Source: Peribacter sp043814035
GTDB lineage: Bacteria > Patescibacteriota > Gracilibacteria > Peribacterales > Peribacteraceae
Assembly: GCA_043814035.1 (NCBI GenBank)
Contig: JBDRKJ010000005.1
Location: 1-21,820, forward strand
DNA: 21,820 bases
Reading direction: 5' to 3'
Part shown: positions 1-7,387 of the stretch, piece after piece
Layout of the letters: every line of letters starts with the position of its first letter
How positions within the stretch are numbered: the stretch's first letter is position 1
Made by a program: the position numbers and the translations under genes
Notes under the pieces: model-generated
Databases searched by the model: none
Seen by the model: only the letters and a program-made list of their open reading frames with translations
What the model was told of the DNA's origin: nothing

Positions 1-140
1 TACAGCGTCTCCCGCTGCGAAAGGGTAAGGTGAGCCATGCGGTATGGGGTGAGAGAGTTAGAAGCCTTTCCCTCATACCGTACTTCGTTGTGATGCCTCC
101 AGAAGCCTTATCCTCTATGCGTTTCAGATCTGAATTCCGG
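1..140. repeat. Left arm of 140-bp terminal inverted repeat
   Basis: Bases 1-140 are the exact reverse complement of 21681-21820; identity stops at base 141. The arm has no convincing ORF. It holds a 10-bp stem (40-49 with 71-80, one G-T wobble) and an imperfect 22-base direct repeat (60-81 and 101-122, both starting AGAAGCCTT, 16 of 22 matching). It could be the end of a mobile or multicopy element, an inversion site, or an assembly-graph overlap. Confidence 0.95.
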
Positions 141-151
141 AGGTGCAATAG

Positions 152-206
152 TTGCTTTTTCTTATTAATAGGGTAGAGTTATATTTCTGTCGAATGGTCG
201 ACAGAA
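152..206 (+). promoter_or_regulatory. Possible promoter and 9-bp inverted repeat before the transporter gene
   Basis: A weak promoter-like pair, TTGCTT (152-157) and TAGAGT (174-179) with a 16-base spacer, is followed by a perfect inverted repeat, TTCTGTCGA (185-193) and TCGACAGAA (198-206), with an ATGG loop. The repeat would lie at or just after the transcription start and 43 bases before the start codon. It could be an operator or an mRNA hairpin. The inverted repeat is certain; the promoter reading is weak. Confidence 0.35.
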
Positions 207-249
207 GGCTGTGTGCTCCTTCACAACATCAAAGAAAGCGAGATGAGAA

Positions 250-1212
250 ATGATGACCGCATATTCTGTAGCACTCGTCAGTGCAGTGATCATGGCAACG
301 GTCTACGTGATCGACATGATAATGGTATCCAAGACCTACACGAAACCAAGCCAGCCTATGCTGATAGGCAGTGCGTTCAGCATTCTCTCCGGATTGATCC
401 TGATGATGTTATTGGATTGGGACAATCCTCCGCCAACAAGTGCTTGCTACATGGCGCTTGGAGCCGGCGTGCTGTTTATGATGACGTGCTGGCTCTGTTG
501 TCTTGTTGTCTTCAGCGGTGCTGGTGAGTGTGTTGAGGTCGCGTGTTTTGATTGCTCGAGCGTCTTTATCGTTGCTCTGGCAATCTTCATTATGCACTGT
601 TTGCATGTCCCCCTCCACGACACAATCCTTTTCCGGCAATGGCTCGGTGTGATAATTGGAGGATGTGGACTTATTGCGGTCCATGTCTTTGGAGACAAAA
701 TGGCGTTTGTTGATTGGCGATACCGGCTGCTGCTCATAGGCTTGATGCTCTGCGGAGCCGCGTATGAGTTGCTCATCGACCGCGCAATATTTGTGGCCAT
801 AGTGCCACTGCAAGGTATGCCAAATCCTGACCTATCTGCATTTTTGCAGGTGAGTCCGTTCTTCTGGTTCGGACTTTCTACGGGTTGCGTGGCCATACTT
901 CCACGCAGCGAACGGCAAGCCTGGAAAGAGAATTTTCCAAATATCAGGCGCGACTTCTGGTTAGTCGTGCTGGTACAAGTCCTAAGCATTTTGGGATTTT
1001 CGAGCGCAATTTTCGCATTTGCCAAAGGGCACGTTGCGATTGTTTCGCTGTTGACTGGCAGCTCGCCAGTCTTCGTCTTGATCGTGAGTGTGGGGCTGAG
1101 ACGGTATTTTGGTTTTGACCAAAATACATTCCCAGAGATTCAGCATCCCATGAAAAAAACTCTCGCTATCCTTCTCGTGATAGCGGGGTCTACATTGGCG
1201 TCCTGGAACTAA
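250..1212 (+). CDS. EamA-like (DMT superfamily) transporter
   Basis: A 320-residue integral membrane protein with about ten hydrophobic segments, matching the usual 280-320 residues of EamA-type drug/metabolite transporters. Each half shows the family pattern of a long helix ending near a small-residue-rich segment: around residues 99-150 (FRQWLGVIIGGCGLIAV) and 255-320 (SLLTGSSPVFVLIVSVGL, then a last helix ending SW). Such proteins export or import small metabolites; the substrate cannot be read from sequence. Cysteines are unusually frequent in the first half, including a CWLCC cluster near residue 80. Two adjacent ATGs (250 and 253) could start it, with only a weak purine stretch upstream. 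It is probably transcribed alone and ends before a small hairpin at 1227-1254. The fold class is fairly sure; the family name is a recognition from memory. Confidence 0.65.
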   Translation: MMTAYSVALVSAVIMATVYVIDMIMVSKTYTKPSQPMLIGSAFSILSGLILMMLLDWDNPPPTSACYMALGAGVLFMMTCWLCCLVVFSGAGECVEVACFDCSSVFIVALAIFIMHCLHVPLHDTILFRQWLGVIIGGCGLIAVHVFGDKMAFVDWRYRLLLIGLMLCGAAYELLIDRAIFVAIVPLQGMPNPDLSAFLQVSPFFWFGLSTGCVAILPRSERQAWKENFPNIRRDFWLVVLVQVLSILGFSSAIFAFAKGHVAIVSLLTGSSPVFVLIVSVGLRRYFGFDQNTFPEIQHPMKKTLAILLVIAGSTLASWN

Positions 1213-1226
1213 AGAGCACACAGCAC

Positions 1227-1254
1227 AGAGCGCAGCCCCACAAGGTTGCGCTCT
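1227..1254 (+). terminator. Weak hairpin after the transporter gene
   Basis: AGAGCGCA (1227-1234) pairs perfectly with TGCGCTCT (1247-1254) around a 12-base loop, 14 bases after the transporter stop codon. No T-run follows, so it may be a weak or factor-assisted terminator. Confidence 0.35.
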
Positions 1255-1328
1255 TCGAAATGGAATTATTTCAATAGGAATCACCGAGTTCCTGCAATCC
1301 CAGAGAATGAGCCTGTACACTCAGGATT

Positions 1329-2015
1329 GTGGATCTATCACCCTTTGCCTTATTCGAGCCGTTTCGTGATCGCCTCGCTGTCGCAATCTGGAACAAGCAC
1401 GACCCTCAGCCACACGATATCTGCGGCGTGTTGGATGTGAAAGAAGAGGCGTCAGCCGAGCAGGTGCACGGAGCCAAGACAGCGATCGTGCGCTCTGCAA
1501 TGTCACACGTACCGGGAGCGGACGGGCTTATCACGGATCAATCTGGGCTCGCACTCTCAGTACGATGGGCCGACTGCCAGACGTTCGTTGTGTACGCACC
1601 GGAGCGCAACGTCGTCGGCGTGCTCCACGCAGGTTGGCGAGGGCTGAATGCAGGAGCAATTCCTGCGTTCTTTGCAGCACTGAAAAGAGAGTGGGATATC
1701 GAGCCGCAAGACACCTACGTCGTCGCCGGGCCATCGCTCTGCGCTAAATGTGCGCAGTTCAGTGATCCCGCGCGCGAACTCACCACAATTGATCCCATGT
1801 TTTTTCACGAGCGTCACGTCGATCTACGCGGTACCGCAGATGCGCAATTCTTTGCACTTGGCCTTCCGCATGATCATCTCGAACGCTCACCGGAGTGCAC
1901 CAGCTGTACGTCGGGAACCTACTGGACGTTTCGCGGAGGCGACCGGGAAGCAGTAAAACGTGGAGGGACGAATGTGTTGGGGTGTGTCCTTTTGGACAGG
2001 AATGAAAGGAAATAG
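1329..2015 (+). CDS. pgeF: PgeF/YfiH (DUF152) family: peptidoglycan editing factor / purine nucleoside phosphorylase
   Basis: A 228-residue protein of the multicopper polyphenol-oxidase-fold family (YfiH, YlmD, human LACC1). Conserved landmarks are in order: EQVHG with His47, GADGLIT at 63-69, ADC with Cys83, LHAGWRG with His100, and GPSLCAKC near 134. His47, Cys83 and His100 are the expected zinc triad. The C-terminal CTSCTSGTYWTFRGG matches the usual cysteine-rich end. Family members are reported to act as adenosine/purine nucleoside phosphorylases or deaminases, and in E. coli to remove wrong amino acids from muropeptide precursors. The role here is unresolved. The start is GTG at 1329, since an in-frame TGA at 1308 rules out anything much further upstream; AGGA lies five bases ahead. 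At 228 residues it is slightly short for the family (about 240-260). Confidence 0.85.
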   Translation: MDLSPFALFEPFRDRLAVAIWNKHDPQPHDICGVLDVKEEASAEQVHGAKTAIVRSAMSHVPGADGLITDQSGLALSVRWADCQTFVVYAPERNVVGVLHAGWRGLNAGAIPAFFAALKREWDIEPQDTYVVAGPSLCAKCAQFSDPARELTTIDPMFFHERHVDLRGTADAQFFALGLPHDHLERSPECTSCTSGTYWTFRGGDREAVKRGGTNVLGCVLLDRNERK

Positions 2016-2353
2016 AAGAAATAAAGGAATGAAAAGAGACAAGGTCGTGATCGTTCTCCTTTATTTCCTTTGCTTCTTTTGCCTCCTCTGTTTCCTCTCC
2101 AAAGAGCTGTCTAGCAATCCACCCCCCTCGTCGCTAGAATTACACCCGTCTGGACGGCACGTCAGAGTCGGTACGTTTCTCCTCAAGTGCTTTAGGGGAG
2201 GCCTACTCTCTCCCGACCGTGGTCGGGGGATGCGGTCACCCACCTGGTTACCCAGGAGCATAGCGTCCCTGCTCAACGGCCGTTTGGCGTATTTCATGAG
2301 AGACAAACCTTTGTCGTCGGAAAAAGGTGGAAAGGAGGTACACTCGTTCTCTC
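2016..2353 (+). other. 338-bp gap with several hairpins; possible structured leader of dgt
   Basis: No convincing protein gene. A purine-rich stretch, GAAATAAAGGA (2018-2028), pairs with TCCTTTATTTC (2057-2067) right after the pgeF stop and may help end that transcript. A possible -10 box, TAGAAT (2135-2140), precedes a chain of short GC-rich hairpins: CCGTCTGGACGG, CCCGACCGTGGTCGGG, CCTGGTTACCCAGG, GAGCA...TGCTC and AACGGCCGTT. The gap ends with AAAGGAGGT (2331-2339). I do not recognise it as SRP RNA, tmRNA, RNase P RNA, T-box or a riboswitch class I know. Confidence 0.4.
2331..2339 (+). promoter_or_regulatory. Consensus Shine-Dalgarno sequence of dgt
   Basis: AAAGGAGGT is a full match to the anti-Shine-Dalgarno end of 16S rRNA, the only one clearly in front of a gene in this window. 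It lies 14 bases before ATG at 2354 (17 before ATG at 2357), longer than the usual 5-9. No nearer in-frame start exists, so the spacing seems real. Confidence 0.6.
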
Positions 2354-3559
2354 ATGATGAATCTTCAGGAACGTCTGCAAAAGGCCAACACCCTCCTCGC
2401 TCCATACGCGGTGCCACACGAGGGAACACTGGGACGAGAAGTGCAGGAGTCAGAGGATGAGACTCGCTTCCCTTTTCAGCGTGATCGCGATCGCATCATC
2501 CACACTCAAGCATTCCGACGCCTGAAAGGAAAGACTCAGGTGTTCGTCGCCGGCCTTCGCCAAGGCTACGGCCGGCAAGCGGGAGGTGGCGATCATGTGC
2601 GCACGCGCCTGACACACACTCTCGAAGTGGCGCAGATCAGCCGCGACATCGCACGGACACTGGGCCTCAATGAGGACCTCGCCGAGTGTATCGCACTAGC
2701 ACACGACCTCGGGCACCCGCCCTTCGGCCACGCAGGTGAAGAGGCGCTGGATGCGTGGATGCAGACTCAAGGATTGCGGTTCGAGCACAATGAGCAGTCG
2801 CTGCGCATCGTCACACTCTTGGAGGAACATGCATCACGCGCGCCCGGCTTGAACCTCAATCGCGAAATTCTGGAGGGACTGAAGAAGCACCTCACACCGC
2901 ACGATGAACCCGAGGCCTCGGCGACAGGTCACATCCCCACACTGGAAGGACAAGTCGTGAACCTAGCTGACGAGATCGCCTACACCGCACACGACTGTGA
3001 TGACGGACTGAGCGCGAAGCTCTTCACGTTCGACGAACTCACGGTACTCCCCCTCACCAAGCAGGCAGCAGCACAGAGCGCCGCACGGGGAACCTCACTG
3101 CGCGGAACACTCATTCACCTGCTCGTAACCGACCTGTACACCGCCACCGAGCAGGAGCTCAAGACACATGCAATCCGCACACAGAAAGATGTCTCTGCCG
3201 CACCGACCTCTCTCGTGCGTTTCTCGGATGCCATGCAGCAGGAATTAAAAGGGCTCCATGATTTTCTCTGGCAGCATCTCTACCTGCACCCCCAGGTGCA
3301 GGCCTGCAACACGCACGGGCAATCCATTGTGACGGCGCTCTGTCGACACTACGCAGAGCATCCGACAGACAAGATTCTCTCCCTCGCCAAAAAAACGCAG
3401 GGATCCCTGCCCGAAGCCATTAAAGACTACGTCTCGGGCATGACAGACGCCTACGCTCTCGCGCAAGCGCAGGAACAAAAACTCACTGCTGATCTCGATC
3501 CACCGTTGGCCGATGGGGCCCGCCCGACCGAACAGTTGTTCGGGCAGGCAGAACTGTGA
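2354..3559 (+). CDS. dgt: Deoxyguanosinetriphosphate triphosphohydrolase-like protein (HD domain)
   Basis: A 401-residue HD-domain phosphohydrolase of the dGTPase family, which hydrolyses dNTPs to deoxynucleosides and triphosphate and so controls dNTP pools. Family signatures are clear: RDRDRIIHTQAFRRLKGKTQV (about 43-63), RTRLTHTLEVAQ with His88, the metal-binding ALAHDLGHPPFGHAGE with His117-Asp118, FEHNEQS near 143, and NLADEIAYTAHDCDDG around 205-220. A non-family insertion of about 12 residues (67-78, GLRQGYGRQAGG) splits the normally continuous 'TQVF...GDHxRTRLTHT' segment and is encoded by a palindromic repeat. The start is the ATG pair at 2354/2357. The last 77 bases overlap, tail to tail, the end of the M23 peptidase gene on the other strand. 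Confidence 0.9.
   Translation: MMNLQERLQKANTLLAPYAVPHEGTLGREVQESEDETRFPFQRDRDRIIHTQAFRRLKGKTQVFVAGLRQGYGRQAGGGDHVRTRLTHTLEVAQISRDIARTLGLNEDLAECIALAHDLGHPPFGHAGEEALDAWMQTQGLRFEHNEQSLRIVTLLEEHASRAPGLNLNREILEGLKKHLTPHDEPEASATGHIPTLEGQVVNLADEIAYTAHDCDDGLSAKLFTFDELTVLPLTKQAAAQSAARGTSLRGTLIHLLVTDLYTATEQELKTHAIRTQKDVSAAPTSLVRFSDAMQQELKGLHDFLWQHLYLHPQVQACNTHGQSIVTALCRHYAEHPTDKILSLAKKTQGSLPEAIKDYVSGMTDAYALAQAQEQKLTADLDPPLADGARPTEQLFGQAEL
2549..2580. repeat. GC-rich palindromic repeat inside dgt (copy 1)
   Basis: GCCGGCC (2549-2555) pairs with GGCCGGC (2570-2576) around a loop containing TTCGCCAAGG. On the minus strand it carries the core CTTGGCGA shared with copies at about 4241-4280 and 19297-19320. 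It translates in frame as the extra GLRQGYGRQA segment of the dGTPase. Confidence 0.7.
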
Positions 3560-4439
3560 GCGGATCGATGCGCTCCCCTTCGACGATCACTTCGAAGTGC
3601 AGGTGCGGTCCCGTGGTGAGTGTGCCTGCTCCGGGTGTGCCGGGCATTCCGCCGGATGCAGCAAGCACGTCGCCCTGTCGCACTGTGTCACCATCGGCCA
3701 CGAAGAAGGAGCTCGCATGACCGTAGAGCGTGGCGAACCCGTCGTGTTTCACAATGATGTAACTGTAACCGAAACCGTTATCGACAATCTTGTCGACGAC
3801 TCCATCGGCAGCACTGCGAATAGCGGACCCCTGCACCACCGGAATATCAATGGCTCTGTGGGGAATACCGAAACGCTGTTCGTACCCCGTATCGAGGAAC
3901 AGAGCCGAGAGGCCCTCATCCGGTTCCACCGGCCAGAGTGTGTGGACCATACCCGGGCTGCCCACAGCAACTGTCGCGGTGAGGCCCTCGGCCTCCCACA
4001 TCTCACGTAGCGTCTGCAAGAATCGCTCTTCGGCGGCACGCTCATCAGCCAAGAGTGCGAGGAGCTTTGCTCTCGCATCACGAATCGAGGCGCTGTTACC
4101 CAAACGGACTGCGGCATCTTCGAGTACTTTAAGTTCGTAGCGCAAAATCTCTTCGCGGCGTGCAAGCACAGCCTGCTCAATGCGAATGCGACGCGCTTCG
4201 TCTTCCGCACTCCTCACGGCCATGACACGTGCCTGACGATCCGCCCCGCCGTCGCCAAGTCTTTGGCGGGCAGGCCCGCCTGCAGGTTCCGCATTTTGAT
4301 ACACAGATACTGCCGATGCTCGTACCTGATCGCCGCGGGGAACATCATCCCACGACATCCATAGCACGACCCCTCCCGTTGCGAGGAGCAGGAAGAGTGT
4401 CTCGATCGGATGAGGGATATTGATTTCTACGCGAAGCAT
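3483..4439 (-). CDS. Membrane-anchored M23 (LytM/NlpD-like) metallopeptidase
   Basis: A 318-residue protein when read from ATG at 4439: a short N-terminal part, one hydrophobic anchor (about residues 11-28), an arginine/glutamate-rich helical region likely to form a coiled coil (about 70-150), and a C-terminal M23 domain. Zinc ligands are present: HRAIDI (His194, Asp198; the family's HxGxD with Ala for Gly), YGH (His241) and GPHLHFE (His279, His281). It should cleave peptidoglycan cross-links outside the membrane, in growth or division. The coiled coil resembles EnvC/NlpD-type proteins. Residues about 53-70 (AGGPARQRLGDGGADRQA) look like an insertion encoded by a palindromic repeat. A TACAAT box ends six bases before this ATG, which favours it over the in-frame start 42 bases upstream. 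The gene's end overlaps dgt. Confidence 0.85.
   Translation of the reverse strand: MLRVEINIPHPIETLFLLLATGGVVLWMSWDDVPRGDQVRASAVSVYQNAEPAGGPARQRLGDGGADRQARVMAVRSAEDEARRIRIEQAVLARREEILRYELKVLEDAAVRLGNSASIRDARAKLLALLADERAAEERFLQTLREMWEAEGLTATVAVGSPGMVHTLWPVEPDEGLSALFLDTGYEQRFGIPHRAIDIPVVQGSAIRSAADGVVDKIVDNGFGYSYIIVKHDGFATLYGHASSFFVADGDTVRQGDVLAASGGMPGTPGAGTLTTGPHLHFEVIVEGERIDPLTVLPARTTVRSGGPHRPTVDRDQQ
4241..4280. repeat. GC-rich palindromic repeat inside the M23 gene (copy 2)
   Basis: CCCGCC (4245-4250) pairs with GGCGGG (4265-4270), and GGCGGGC (4265-4271) pairs again with GCCCGCC (4274-4280). The coding strand carries the core CTTGGCGA, as in copies 1 and 3. It is read in frame as an arginine/glycine-rich stretch between the anchor and the coiled coil. 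Confidence 0.7.
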
Positions 4440-4445
4440 CAAGGT

Positions 4446-4451
4446 ATTGTA
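4446..4451 (-). promoter_or_regulatory. Extended -10 box six bases before the M23 start
   Basis: TACAAT preceded by TGG (an extended -10) is followed by ACCTTG and then ATG at 4439, so transcription would begin at or next to the start codon. No good -35 box is visible. Confidence 0.45.
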
Positions 4452-4523
4452 CCAAAAACCGCTCAATTGAGCCATGCTCATTCAGAACAGAAAATCGTAG
4501 AGGCGCCACTATTCAGTGCCACA

Positions 4524-5780
4524 TTAGAGTGGCTCGGCGTTCACTAATGGCTCAGCGAAGGCGTCGGGGTCACCCGAGAATCCTTCAGGATCCGCCTGTG
4601 CCGTTCCACCGGCAATGAGTGCGGCGCGTACGGCCGCAACACCAGCAGCGTTCGTTGGCTTGCCGTGTGTGAGAATGTAGAGCGCTGCGGCTCCCGTCAC
4701 GTGGGGACTCGCCATACTCGTACCGCTCATCACGGCATACTTGCTACCCTTATACGTGGAGAGAATACACACGCCCGGTGCGGCGATATCCACGACCGAT
4801 CCGTAGTTACTGAAATCCGCAAACGTATCATCCTGATCGGCTCGGCATGTGGCCGCGGCTCCGCCACCCGGCTGACCGTTGAAGTCGGCAATTGCCGAAA
4901 CGGTGATGACATCGGAATGATTGGCCGGGCTGTCGTTGGCCGCGTCGATGCCATCATTGCCTGCCGACACCACGTACACTACGCCCGCCGCCACCGACTG
5001 ATCGATGGCAAGATCCATCGCAGCTGTCTGGCACCCCGTGCATCCCAGACTCATGTTGGCGACTTCGATTTGCGAGGCATTGGCTGTGACGTAATCGATG
5101 CCTTCGATCACATCAGAGAGGTACCCTGACCCCTTTCGATTGAGCACTTTCACCGACCAGATGCGTGCACCGGGTGCCACGCCCACCACGCCTGCCGTGT
5201 TGTCTTTGGCGGCAGCGGTACCCGCTACATGTGTGCCATGACCGTTCTGATCATCGGCCGATCGCTCACGCGTGAAGTTGACCTGTTGCACGACAGTGAG
5301 ATCGGGGTGCGACTTCTGTACGCCGGTATCAATGACCGCGATGTCGCTGTCTACTGTCTGACTCACTCCATCAATCTGCGCCGTAGATGAGAGATCGGCA
5401 TCGATGCGATCCACGCCGGTCGGCAGAGTCTGCACCGAAGGGGCGGAAGATGATGATGAACGAGGAGGGCGCTTGAGTGCCTCGACCACGTAATCGGGCT
5501 GAATCACCGCCACATCCGGATCATTGCGCAGCGCCTCGGCCTGTTGATCACTGAGACGCGCGGCGAACCCCTTGAGCGTGCCGTAGTGCTTGGTTTTTTT
5601 GGTCACGTTGTGACGACGCGTAACCTGATCCACATTGTCGCCTTTGGTGAGCACGATGTACTGACCGGGCACGACGGGCGAAGATTTTTTCCCGTTTTGC
5701 GCGGCAGAGAGCAGGAGAGGCGAGAGGAGCAGTGCAGCCGAAAGGGCGGCAAACGTGGCGTAAGAGGTGGTCGGACGCAT
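4524..5780 (-). CDS. Secreted subtilisin-like serine protease (S8) with I9 propeptide
   Basis: A 418-residue preproenzyme when read from ATG at 5780. A signal peptide of about 28 residues (hydrophobic run ending LLLSAAQ) is followed by an inhibitor-I9-type propeptide (about 38-100, GQYIVLTKG...PDYVVEAL), a five-serine linker, and the peptidase domain. The catalytic triad is visible: Asp151 in AVIDTGV, His181 in NGHGTHVAG and Ser355 in SGTSMASPHV, with oxyanion Asn275 in VSAGNDG. Length and order match proteinase K/subtilisin-type exported proteases. It should degrade or process extracellular protein, perhaps surface proteins encoded nearby. It has its own promoter (TTGACG-18-TATAGT) and a short leader with a C-rich tract (TTCCCCCCC) seven bases before ATG. 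An in-frame start 24 bases upstream (5804) lies inside the -10 box and is unlikely. Confidence 0.92.
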   Translation of the reverse strand: MRPTTSYATFAALSAALLLSPLLLSAAQNGKKSSPVVPGQYIVLTKGDNVDQVTRRHNVTKKTKHYGTLKGFAARLSDQQAEALRNDPDVAVIQPDYVVEALKRPPRSSSSSAPSVQTLPTGVDRIDADLSSTAQIDGVSQTVDSDIAVIDTGVQKSHPDLTVVQQVNFTRERSADDQNGHGTHVAGTAAAKDNTAGVVGVAPGARIWSVKVLNRKGSGYLSDVIEGIDYVTANASQIEVANMSLGCTGCQTAAMDLAIDQSVAAGVVYVVSAGNDGIDAANDSPANHSDVITVSAIADFNGQPGGGAAATCRADQDDTFADFSNYGSVVDIAAPGVCILSTYKGSKYAVMSGTSMASPHVTGAAALYILTHGKPTNAAGVAAVRAALIAGGTAQADPEGFSGDPDAFAEPLVNAEPL

Positions 5781-5802
5781 GGAAATTGGGGGGGGAACCG
5801 CC

Positions 5803-5832
5803 ACTATACGAGTGTCTCTTCTTGAGCGTCAA
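5803..5832 (-). promoter_or_regulatory. Promoter of the S8 protease gene
   Basis: On the minus strand, TTGACG (5832-5827) and TATAGT (5808-5803) are separated by 18 bases, each one mismatch from consensus. The predicted start lies about 15-18 bases before ATG at 5780. Confidence 0.6.
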
Positions 5833-5954
5833 TTATATGAGAACCGCCCTATATCCCCCAATACCGCTAAGCACGAGCCTAAGCGCAAAACAGGCGTTGA
5901 CACTCTGTATGATTTTGTATCTGTTTGGTACCTTCGCCGTGGCACTGCCGCAAG

Positions 5955-7058
5955 CTATGAACCCTGAATGTCTGCAATGTTTTCGAATGCGGACTCAATG
6001 GCTAGTCGCAATGTCTCGGCAACCTGTTTCTCGTCTATCGAAAGTATCCGCTGACGTGCGATAGCAACGTATTGGTAATAGCCAACAATCATATCCATTT
6101 GGTCCTTCAGCAAATCGAGCATGTGGAGCGCCGTTTCATCTGATGAGAATTGTGTTGCCGACAGTGCAGCGCTGAGCGTGGCAATATAGGTGTTGTGCCG
6201 ACTGAGAAATTGTATGTATTCCGGATCGGATGATCCTGCAATAAGTGAGGAAGAGGACGACGTTCCCGAAATCACGTTCGTCGAAGAAAACGACAAGGAA
6301 GATGTGCCGGATTGCTCTTCCTCAATATTTTCAATCACAGAAACAGATGACGTGCTCGATGATTCGGAGGAAGTTCGTTCTGAAAAGGAAGGGAGAGGCA
6401 ACTGAATCTGAATCGAATCCGGTGCATGGGGTAGCGCTCTTGTGGCCGTATCGCAATCAGGAAACACAAGACCCTGCGGTGCGCGAGCAAGCGCGGCAAG
6501 CATCTCCACCTGATTCAGCACATCATTCGGGCGCACAGTCGATCGTGCATCGTCTCCACGAAAAATGCAGTGCGCCGCTGCGAGGCGCAGAGGCTCCGCA
6601 TACCAGGCATCTTCGGGGACATCAGAAAACGTTGGGGCATTTTCCTTGGCGGGCAGCTCGAACGCGCGGATGAGGAGGATGGCTGCTTCGGCACGGTTGA
6701 TCGCCCTGCCAGGGTACACGTAACAGGGATGTTCTCCTTGGCAATTACCCGCTCCGCGCACCCACCCCTGCGCGGCACCCTCCTCAAATAGGAAGAAGTG
6801 TGGATCCTCTGAAATCACGTCATCGAATGTCGCTGAGGGGAACGGCCCATGCACAATCCCACCCTTCATGCGCAACAGAAGATTGAGAAATCTCCATCGT
6901 GCCGCCGGTGCCTGAGGTACGACATCCGAGGTGCTGATATACCCGGCCTCTTCAAAAGCGGAGATCAGGGGTACATACCACGCATCATCTGCCAAACCCG
7001 CATGAACCGGATACAGAAGTGCGCCCAGGAAAAGACTAATGAAAAAACGTCTGCCCAT
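5955..7058 (-). CDS. Exported SLH-domain protein with serine-rich linker
   Basis: A 367-residue surface protein. A signal peptide (about 1-20, ending PVHA) is followed by a degenerate and then two recognisable S-layer-homology repeats: about 80-135 (FDDV...GWVRG...PGRAINRAEAAILLIRAFEL) and 144-195 (FSDVPEDAWYAEPLRLAAA...RPNDVLNQVEMLAAL). SLH domains usually bind secondary cell-wall polymers and hold proteins on the surface. A Ser/Thr-rich linker (about 225-278, including SSSSSLIAGSS) leads to an all-helical C-terminal part (280-366) that I do not recognise. The start at 7058 has AAAGG six bases upstream, one of the few purine-rich ribosome sites here. It may work with the larger SLH protein at the right end, which has SLH at the other terminus. 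Confidence 0.8.
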   Translation of the reverse strand: MGRRFFISLFLGALLYPVHAGLADDAWYVPLISAFEEAGYISTSDVVPQAPAARWRFLNLLLRMKGGIVHGPFPSATFDDVISEDPHFFLFEEGAAQGWVRGAGNCQGEHPCYVYPGRAINRAEAAILLIRAFELPAKENAPTFSDVPEDAWYAEPLRLAAAHCIFRGDDARSTVRPNDVLNQVEMLAALARAPQGLVFPDCDTATRALPHAPDSIQIQLPLPSFSERTSSESSSTSSVSVIENIEEEQSGTSSLSFSSTNVISGTSSSSSLIAGSSDPEYIQFLSRHNTYIATLSAALSATQFSSDETALHMLDLLKDQMDMIVGYYQYVAIARQRILSIDEKQVAETLRLAIESAFENIADIQGS

Positions 7059-7099
7059 GAAGGACCTTTATGATAACGCATTTGTGATCATCGATCATG

Positions 7100-7387
7100 C
7101 TACTTCTTCTTTTTCCCGAACCAGCGATCGAGGCGATTCACCCCGAGCGTGGTCACACCGCCTGCCATAATGCCGACGAGCACTGCATCCGGCGAAAGGC
7201 CGAATTGCAACACACTCAAGAGTGCGCCGACGACGAGTGACGTCACCGGTTTGCCCCACACCATTTCTGCGAGCTGTGGAATTTTAAAGAGTGCCTCGCA
7301 GATGAAGAAGACGAGAACACAAACCATGAAGAACTCCGACGTAAAGACCGCCTGCGGCAACGTCTGGAGGAGAATGGAGATATCCAT
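7100..7387 (-). CDS. Small holin-like membrane protein
   Basis: A 95-residue protein with an N-terminal hydrophobic segment (about 17-35), two close segments (about 47-64 and 66-83) and a basic tail ending RWFGKKKK. Small size, two or three membrane helices and a lysine-rich end are the layout of many phage holins and holin-like proteins. No endolysin or other phage gene is adjacent, although a peptidoglycan peptidase (M23) and a protease lie within 3.6 kb. It may form or regulate pores for export or be an ordinary small membrane protein. The leader carries CTTTCCCCCTT five bases before ATG and two TACACT boxes upstream. The topology is seen; the holin label is inference. Confidence 0.6.
   Translation of the reverse strand: MDISILLQTLPQAVFTSEFFMVCVLVFFICEALFKIPQLAEMVWGKPVTSLVVGALLSVLQFGLSPDAVLVGIMAGGVTTLGVNRLDRWFGKKKK

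Noticed and set aside
2068..2330. The dgt upstream region as SRP RNA, tmRNA, RNase P RNA or 6S RNA
   Set aside because: The conserved cores of the first three are absent, and I see no resemblance to 6S RNA; only generic hairpins are present.
1960..2460. A 166-codon frame spanning the pgeF-dgt gap
   Set aside because: It overlaps both genes in other frames and lacks protein-like composition; the stretch looks like non-coding hairpins.
4665..5129. A 154-codon plus-strand frame within the protease gene
   Set aside because: It lies wholly antisense to the conserved subtilisin domain; Arg/His-rich shadow frame.
5897..5919. TTGACA on the plus strand between the S8 and SLH genes
   Set aside because: No acceptable -10 box at 16-18 bases and no plus-strand gene downstream; most likely chance.
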